Positions 58,780-64,000 of a stretch of 64,000 nucleotides of DNA are shown piece by piece (the stretch's first letter is position 1; every line of letters starts with the position of its first letter). The notes below the pieces were generated by a model. It searched no databases and had not been told where the DNA came from. It saw only the letters and a program-made list of their open reading frames with translations. A program made the translations under genes and the position numbers. The stretch lies in NCBI GenBank assembly GCA_964450955.1, contig CAYVFI010000025.1, positions 47,891 to 111,890 of the forward strand, in the 5' to 3' direction. The DNA comes from CAYNWT01 sp964450955 (GTDB lineage Bacteria > Planctomycetota > Planctomycetia > Planctomycetales > Planctomycetaceae).

Positions 58780-59226
58780 ATGTTTTCACAGACTCAGGAA
58801 TACGCTCTTCGAGCCGTCGTTTGGCTGGCCTCACACAAGGATGAGGGAGCGGTCGGGCATCAGCGCATCGCGGACGAGACGTCGGTTCCAGCCAGCTACC
58901 TGTCCAAGGTCCTGCAATCGTTGACGCGCGCAGGGCTACTGACTTCACGTCGGGGAGTTGGTGGAGGCTTCCAACTGGATAAAGATCCTGCGGAATTGAC
59001 TGTGCTGGAAGTCGTGAACGCTGTGGACCCGATCAAGCGTATCACGACATGCCCGCTTGGTTTAAAGACGCACGGAACTCATCTTTGCCCTATGCATTCC
59101 CGGCTGGATCAGGCATTGGAACTCGTGACCGACGCCCTGGGAAAATCCACGATTGCCGAAGTGTTGTCTGAACCAGGCCGACCGTTACCGTTGGTCGAGA
59201 CTCCAAAACTACGCCGGAAACGCTAG
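58780..59226 (+). CDS. Rrf2-family transcriptional regulator
   Basis: From ATG 58780 the winged-helix domain shows 'TQEYALRAVVWLASHKDEG', 'IADETSVPASYLSKVLQSL' and 'GLLTSRRGVGGGFQLDKDP'. It keeps only two cysteines, C91 and C103, in 'CPLGLKTHGTHLCPMH'. Fe-S binding NsrR and IscR have three, so the ligand may involve a histidine, or there may be no cluster. It probably regulates the divergent haem protein and possibly the P460 gene downstream. An upstream in-frame ATG/GTG extension (58735) is less likely. Confidence 0.92.
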   Translation: MFSQTQEYALRAVVWLASHKDEGAVGHQRIADETSVPASYLSKVLQSLTRAGLLTSRRGVGGGFQLDKDPAELTVLEVVNAVDPIKRITTCPLGLKTHGTHLCPMHSRLDQALELVTDALGKSTIAEVLSEPGRPLPLVETPKLRRKR

Positions 59227-59636
59227 AACCTTCGGCGTTTTGTATCCGCCGGACACCAGAGGTTTTTTAGATGGTGGCGGACTGTCTTCACATGTCCGTC
59301 ATAAGCAGGCGACGTGCACAAAGAACGGTGCCGGTCACAATCAATCACCGTAATCGCGTTCTGGTCGGGGTCAGGTATCTCGTCCCGTCCAGCGGTTCGA
59401 CGGTCACATTTGTGTTGGCCTGTCGCCAGCAGTAACCGTCCAGGCGGCCATTCCTGGGTGTGGCCTACGGGGACAGTTCCCGCAGCTTCCGCCGGACGGG
59501 TGTGAGGTATTTTGCTGTGATCTGTTGCCGAGCGACAAAACGCACAGAATTTCGCGTCCTGAGTGTAAGGTAAATCGCACCAGCGAAGTCTTACTTTGGT
59601 CTCCATTTAGCACCCAGACTCACACAAGGAACCAAA
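59227..59636. other. 410-base gap, no gene
   Basis: No gene, repeat or clear terminator is seen. The last 60 bases should contain the promoter and ribosome site of the P460 gene. Confidence 0.35.
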
Positions 59637-60395
59637 ATGCGAAGCACCTACAAAGTAGCGGTCGGGCTTGGTGTTCTCACCGCCGTATTTATTCTGGCCG
59701 CAAACGTCTCACCGCGAGCCGAAGCGCAGTCTGGTAGTCGGAACACATTTAGCGGGAACGCACCGCTGCAAGGATCGTCAACGACGCGTGGTTCGGTCAC
59801 AACGCAGGGCTCTGCGATGAAAGGCTCGACAAACCGGGGGTCAGTTCTGCAGGGTTCGACAACGCAGGGGTCAGCCATGAAGGGGGCCGCGACGCAGGGT
59901 TCGGCAAACCGGAGCTCTGCGACGCAAGGTTCGGCCTCGCAACTTCGCGGGACAGCGCCAAATGTGCGTAGCTACGACCAACGTCTGTGGGCTTATCTGA
60001 AAGCGTCTCGTTATGAAAACTGGGCACCAGTGCCCGGTACGACGGGGGCGACTTATGCTGGCGAAAGTCCGCATGGAGCGTTTCTAAAGATGTATCTCAA
60101 CCGTCGCGCGGTTGGGAATCCGAAGACACTGCCGGAGGGTTCGCTGGTCATTAAGGAGAACTTTGGTCCCGATGGAAAGACACTGATGGCTGTCACGGTT
60201 ATGGTCAAAGCCAGGGGGTATAACCCGAGTGAAGGCGACTGGTACTGGGTGAAGTTTCGTCCGGACGGCACTGTCGATCAGAAGGTCATGCCAAATGGAA
60301 CCGCCGTCACCTTGTCTGGCAAACCAAAAGGCTGCATCGAATGCCACAGCGGAGCCGACGGTGACGACTTCTTGTTCTTCAACGACGGAATGTAG
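59637..60395 (+). CDS. Secreted P460-like cytochrome with Gly/Ser-rich repeat linker
   Basis: A signal peptide ('YKVAVGLGVLTAVFILAA') leads to a 75-residue low-complexity linker of repeats such as 'TQGSAMKGS', 'LQGSTTQGS'. The C-terminal domain ('YDQRLWAYLKASRYENWAPV', 'GDWYWVKFRPDGTV') resembles cytochrome P460 and has one haem motif, 'CIECH' at residues 233-237. P460 proteins oxidise small nitrogen or carbon substrates. The linker coding region is internally repetitive. Confidence 0.88.
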   Translation: MRSTYKVAVGLGVLTAVFILAANVSPRAEAQSGSRNTFSGNAPLQGSSTTRGSVTTQGSAMKGSTNRGSVLQGSTTQGSAMKGAATQGSANRSSATQGSASQLRGTAPNVRSYDQRLWAYLKASRYENWAPVPGTTGATYAGESPHGAFLKMYLNRRAVGNPKTLPEGSLVIKENFGPDGKTLMAVTVMVKARGYNPSEGDWYWVKFRPDGTVDQKVMPNGTAVTLSGKPKGCIECHSGADGDDFLFFNDGM

Positions 60396-60446
60396 AGCCG
60401 ATTGGGGCGGAGGTCTCATGTCGAATTGTGACCGCAAGCCTTCGTG

Positions 60447-62591
60447 CTAACCGTCGTTATCGGGTAGTCGCAGCAGGTACATTAAGCCGTGTACCTTCTC
60501 GATAAGCCACAGCCGGGATCCGTAAATCCGTTGATTCGTTTCATCGATGTATTCCAGATTCGTCTGGAGTTCTTCGATGGCCTGCAGGAAGTCCGGTTGG
60601 GTTTCGGATACCGGAACGGATTGTGCTTCCGGAACGAGCTTCCCGTCAACGGCTTGCATGAGTGTGTGAAAGGTGTCGCAGGCGGCCACAATTTCCACGG
60701 CGGTCCATGATCGTTTCATCTGCCGTTCGAAAATCGAATCCAGATCACAGTCGATCATCAGGACGCCAAACGGTTCTTCGGTCTGTTCGTCGTAGATTGG
60801 CAGGCCAGCGACGAGATGCGGTTCGTCACACCGTTCGCCCTTCTCACAAAGTGGATCGCATACCAACGAACACAAAACCTCTTCAGGCTGCTTGTCCAGT
60901 GTCGTCATCAGGAACTGGTTAGCTGTGCCGGTACGCAGCTTGCTTCGCGGTACTTTCCGAACTGTCGACCGATCGCGACTATGCCGTTCGACTCGAACCA
61001 GTTCAGTGAATTTTCCGTCCACGATTTTATTTAGCACGATTCGGCTAAATGCCTGCTTGGCTCGCATTAGCCCCGTGAAAATCGTAGCCAGTCGTTCTCT
61101 CCAAACAGCGTCCTGTTCGTCGTTTTCCGGCGCGATGAGTTCCTGGACGGGTGGTAAAAGTGAGGCGAACCGGACGTTGGATTCGAGGTCGTCTACGCCT
61201 GCCTGGAAGTCGTTTTTCAGTTCGCGGCCTTCCATCCGCAAAGTCTCATACTGGGCAGCGCGATCAGTTTGCCCGGCCATCCAGCGTTCCACCGCTTCGG
61301 CCAGTTCAACGGCTGATTCGAATCGAGCGTACCGTTTCTTTGCCATGGCCTTCATGCAAATGTTTTCGAGTACCTGCGGGATGCAGACCCCGGCATCGCT
61401 TGGTGTCGGTGTTTCACCGTTGGCGATGCTTTTCAGGACAGCGGCAACCCGAGAACCGCTTTCCGCCGACTGCGCCGTTTTTTCGTGCGGTGCGTGGCCG
61501 GTCAGTATTGAAAACAGAATCGCACCCAAACCGTAAATGTCGGTGCGTTCGTCGATGGCATCCAGGTCGCCATCGGCTTGTTCGGGCGACATGTATAGCG
61601 GCGTTCCGATGGCTTCGCCCGCCATTGTTTGAGCCAATAAGCCGTCATCGAGCGTCTCATCCTCCAGCAATAACTGCATGCCCAGTTCAGCCGTGGCCAT
61701 GACTTTCGCCAGCCCCCAGTCCAGTACGATGACCTGTCCGAAGCTGTCGATGGCGACGTTTTCCGGTTTCAGGTCACGATGAATGACACCGCGAGAGTGC
61801 GCAAAGGCAATGGCCTGGCAGACACGCAGAAAGTCGCCCAGCAATCGGTGCAGCCGCAGGTTGTTGTGGTCTTCGCAGGCGATTCGTTCGTGGTGTTCAA
61901 CAATGGCGTCACTTAACGTGCGCTTGCCAACAAACCGCATTGCGTAAAACGGCTGCTGTGATTTGGAATCAACTCCAAACTGGTACAGCGGCACGATGCC
62001 CGGGTGTTCAAGGTGGCCGGTAATTTCAGCTTCGCGTCGGAACCGGAACCAGGCTTTCGGCGACTCAAGAGCCGACATTTTCATTTCTTTGATGGCAACA
62101 TTGCGTTTCAGCTTGCTGTCCTTCGCCAGCCAAACGGTTCCTAAACCGCCCTCTCCCAGCTTGCGGACAATCTGAAACATCGACGACGCTTTTCGGGTCG
62201 GCGGGACAGTGCTTGTCAAACTGGCCGACATGCCAATGACTGTCCGAGCATCGTCACTGATCCTCTCGCTGCCTTCGGCTGTTTCTTCAGCGTCCACTTC
62301 GACACTTGCAGCGTTTGTCGCCTGCGAATTCCTCAGGACAGCATCGGTGACGGACAGCTTAAGTCGGTTCTTCGCGTCGTCCGAAAGACCTGGCGCCACC
62401 GACGTATCTCCACCTTCGGCCCGTTCAGCCGCGTGAGTCACTGATTCCTGGATGACCTGCGAGAGCTTCGCAAACTTCCTGGCCTCTTCGCTTTGTTCAA
62501 GGCTGTCCTTAACCTGACTCTCTTCTTCTTCGCTGAGGCGGTACCGCAGCGACTTTGAGATGAGCTCGGAGACTTTTTTGTCATTAGTCAT
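60447..62591 (-). CDS. Hanks-type serine/threonine kinase with C-terminal sensor-like region
   Basis: From ATG 62591 there is an N-terminal 140-residue low-complexity region, then a kinase domain with 'KLGEGGLGTVWLAKD', 'VAIKEM', 'GVIHRDLKPENVAID' and the DFG variant 'LDWGLAKVM', then 'GTPLYMSPEQADGD'. The C-terminal 230 residues, including 'LVAGLPIYDEQTEEPFGVLM' and 'IDCDLDSIFERQMKRSW', resemble a PAS/Cache/GAF sensor. No membrane helix is evident, so it is cytoplasmic. Its ATG overlaps the ECF sigma gene stop by eight bases. Confidence 0.92.
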   Translation of the reverse strand: MTNDKKVSELISKSLRYRLSEEEESQVKDSLEQSEEARKFAKLSQVIQESVTHAAERAEGGDTSVAPGLSDDAKNRLKLSVTDAVLRNSQATNAASVEVDAEETAEGSERISDDARTVIGMSASLTSTVPPTRKASSMFQIVRKLGEGGLGTVWLAKDSKLKRNVAIKEMKMSALESPKAWFRFRREAEITGHLEHPGIVPLYQFGVDSKSQQPFYAMRFVGKRTLSDAIVEHHERIACEDHNNLRLHRLLGDFLRVCQAIAFAHSRGVIHRDLKPENVAIDSFGQVIVLDWGLAKVMATAELGMQLLLEDETLDDGLLAQTMAGEAIGTPLYMSPEQADGDLDAIDERTDIYGLGAILFSILTGHAPHEKTAQSAESGSRVAAVLKSIANGETPTPSDAGVCIPQVLENICMKAMAKKRYARFESAVELAEAVERWMAGQTDRAAQYETLRMEGRELKNDFQAGVDDLESNVRFASLLPPVQELIAPENDEQDAVWRERLATIFTGLMRAKQAFSRIVLNKIVDGKFTELVRVERHSRDRSTVRKVPRSKLRTGTANQFLMTTLDKQPEEVLCSLVCDPLCEKGERCDEPHLVAGLPIYDEQTEEPFGVLMIDCDLDSIFERQMKRSWTAVEIVAACDTFHTLMQAVDGKLVPEAQSVPVSETQPDFLQAIEELQTNLEYIDETNQRIYGSRLWLIEKVHGLMYLLRLPDNDG

Positions 62592-63183
62592 GTTTGGGGG
62601 TCTCACCTTCTGCGAACCACTTGTGGCCGACACACCGGGCCAGTCCCAGCCGGGCTCGATGCAGTCTTACCCACAGATTAGAAGATGTAATCCCCAACTG
62701 TGTGCACACATCGTCGGAGTCCATTTCTTCCATCACGCTTAGAACGAAAACGTCAGCCTGTCCCTTGGGAATCGTATTCAGGCAGCCGCGCACCACATCC
62801 CACAGCTCGCGAGAGGCGACCTTTGAGTCCGGTGTTTCAGGCAGGACTCCGGTTCGCCAGTGTCCGTTGGCATCGAACAACTGACCAGTCGGGTCTGCTT
62901 CGTCTTCAAACGAGGCTCCATCTCTGTCGTATCGCTGCCGCAGTCGGATGTAGTCGATGATCTTTCGCTTCAGAATGCCCAATAGCCAACCGCGTTCGGA
63001 TCCGGCTCCTGCAAACTGACTGGCGAATCGCACACCCGCCATCAGAGTCTCCTGCACAACCTCCTCAGCTCCCGTCGAATCGCGCAGCCGAGACCAGGCA
63101 TAGCGATAGAGGTAGTCGCCGTGTTCATCGACCCAATTCTCCGGGTTGAGGACTTTTGTCTTATCTTCCAAAGCGATATCCAC
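62584..63183 (-). CDS. ECF-type sigma factor
   Basis: Region 2 has 'YLYRYAWSRLRDSTGAEEVV' and 'QETLMAGVRFASQF', with 'GWLLGILKRKIIDYIRLRQR' for promoter melting; region 4 has 'LNTIPKGQADVFVLSVMEEM' and 'SDDVCTQLGITSSNLWVRLH'. Length, 199 residues, is normal. It is transcribed just ahead of a Hanks-type kinase whose start overlaps its stop (ATGACTAA), as in the planctomycete sigma-kinase pairs, so the kinase may control its activity. Confidence 0.94.
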   Translation of the reverse strand: MDIALEDKTKVLNPENWVDEHGDYLYRYAWSRLRDSTGAEEVVQETLMAGVRFASQFAGAGSERGWLLGILKRKIIDYIRLRQRYDRDGASFEDEADPTGQLFDANGHWRTGVLPETPDSKVASRELWDVVRGCLNTIPKGQADVFVLSVMEEMDSDDVCTQLGITSSNLWVRLHRARLGLARCVGHKWFAEGETPKHD

Positions 63184-63370
63184 AGGAAAGCTTGCCAGTG
63201 CTCAGGTTACCACCTGCGGACGGATGGCTCTACCGACGATCTCGGCTGCTCGCTTCGCCGCATGTCCACGATACGCATCGTGAAAAGTGAGTAGTCCCGA
63301 CTTCAGGTGGAAGTTAAGTGTGACCAGTGCCGCCCGGAGTCAGGGTGTCGCAAACACCAACGAGGGGTTG

Positions 63371-63656
63371 CTAGTCGGCTTCAGTGCGAACGTTGGTCTT
63401 CCACGGGATTCCGAATGGATCAGTGACAATACCGTACACGTTGTGAATCGTGATTCGGCCAGCGGGATAACGACCTGACCTTGATCGGCCAGATCATTGA
63501 GCGTTCTGCTGGCGGAGTCTGCGAGTTGGCGCTGCCGCTGAGAGAACCCTGTGAAATCGGAATCGAGTCTGAATCCTCGTACCCGACATCGCTTGCCATG
63601 ATCACGGTATCATGTACGCAGAAGATCGCGTGGAATACTAGAATTTCCGTGCCTTC
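63371..63656 (-). pseudogene. Broken VOC (PhnB/glyoxalase-like) protein gene
   Basis: Reading minus-strand frames, three pieces of a PhnB-like VOC protein are found in three different frames: 'HAIFCVHDTVIMASDVGYED', then 'LNDLADQGQVVIPLAESRFT', then 'VYGIVTDPFGIPWKTNV' ending at a stop at 63371. In an intact member these are consecutive. At least two frameshifts separate them, and the usual N-terminal 45 residues are absent, replaced by a 7-bp tandem repeat. The function is lost if the frames are as given. Confidence 0.8.
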
Positions 63657-63676
63657 TTCCGCGTTCCGTGAACACC

Positions 63677-63725
63677 GATGCACGATGCACGATGCACGAT
63701 GCACGATGCACGATGCACGATGCAG
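63677..63725. repeat. Seven tandem 7-bp units (GATGCAC)
   Basis: Six exact GATGCAC units and a final GATGCAG lie exactly where the missing N-terminus of the broken VOC gene should be. The array may have been involved in its truncation. Confidence 0.9.
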
Positions 63726-63912
63726 TGGGGGGAATGACGAGGCCCATCACAAAAAGGAGTTCGTCGTGTCGTCTTCAGGCCGAATCGAGCTGTGACGTGC
63801 TGACTAAAGCCGGTACGACGAACAGTTGCCTGTCTGCTACCTGAATCACGCAGATGAATTCTGGCTAAGCCGAATTCAGCGAGCCCGAATTCATCAAGCG
63901 AAAACGGCGCAT

Positions 63913-63940
63913 AAAAAAACCCCTTGTTTCCAAGAGGTTT
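63913..63940 (-). terminator. Rho-independent terminator of the tRNA gene
   Basis: On the minus strand CCTCTTG-GAAA-CAAGGGG (one G-U pair) is followed by seven T, five bases after the tRNA end. Confidence 0.85.
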
Positions 63941-63945
63941 TAATA

Positions 63946-64000
<55 letters not shown>

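Noticed and set aside
63677..63725. CRISPR array
   Set aside because: Unit is only 7 bp without spacers.

Overview
The window reads as chromosomal DNA of a planctomycete, probably a Planctomycetaceae-type marine bacterium. The taxonomic signs are a PSD1-type (DUF1549/DUF1553) cytochrome-domain protein paired with a DUF1501 protein, a DUF1598 protein, a secreted protein with a planctomycete-style LExRxLL leader, a PEP-CTERM protein, an ECF sigma factor overlapping a Hanks-type kinase, futalosine-pathway menaquinone genes and a Planctomycetes/Verrucomicrobia-type bacterial microcompartment (BMC) operon. No phage, insertion sequence or CRISPR array was seen. The assignment rests on gene families only; the species is not known.

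Layout. 1-6.5 kb: end of a DUF1598 gene, a thioredoxin-TPR chaperone, then the PSD1/DUF1501 pair. 6.9-12.4 kb: CE15-type esterase, uridine kinase, exodeoxyribonuclease VII (xseA/xseB), a long DNA palindrome and murG carrying an internal insertion. 12.3-16.4 kb: a membrane-anchored propeller-like protein with a decayed copy of its C-terminus behind it, then three unknown proteins, two of them membrane proteins. 16.7-25.0 kb: the BMC operon, with a DeoR regulator, PduL phosphotransacylase, two BMC-H hexamer proteins, acetate/propionate-type kinase, three BMC-P pentamer proteins, a CoA-acylating aldehyde dehydrogenase, a class II aldolase, an uncharacterised RpiB-like protein and an uncharacterised membrane protein. 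25.1-36.1 kb: KDPG-type aldolase, secreted proteins, two TatA-like proteins, a PfkB kinase, a cupin, an LptF/G-type permease, and a nitrilase. 36.2-48.9 kb: carbamoyltransferase plus deacetylase, a PEP-CTERM protein, a Cys-rich repeat lipoprotein, mqnD/mqnB, a beta-lactamase-fold hydrolase, a polysaccharide-export-like protein, an EamA transporter and a DUF1593 protein. 49.2-57.8 kb: a large RTX/beta-helix secreted protein, two back-to-back transporters, a rhodanese protein and an ABC exporter. 58.0-60.4 kb: a haem/redox cluster (DUF3365, Rrf2, P460). 60.4-64.0 kb: kinase/sigma pair, a broken VOC gene and a partial tRNA-Pro.

How the BMC operon should work: the aldolase splits fuculose- or rhamnulose-1-phosphate to DHAP and lactaldehyde; the aldehyde dehydrogenase converts lactaldehyde to an acyl-CoA, PduL to an acyl-phosphate, and the kinase recovers ATP. 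Four soluble proteins (PduL, dehydrogenase, the RpiB-like unknown, the aldolase) carry amphipathic helices of the encapsulation-peptide type, so the unknown is a predicted lumen protein. The most unusual property of the operon is that most of its intergenic gaps are filled with different short palindromic or tandem repeats, which may tune shell-to-cargo stoichiometry.

The rest of the window also holds many small repeats: palindromes, a 58-bp tandem duplication that supplies a stop codon, 9-bp and 7-bp tandem arrays. It also has two decayed genes. All function statements come from reading motifs by eye; no database search was run.
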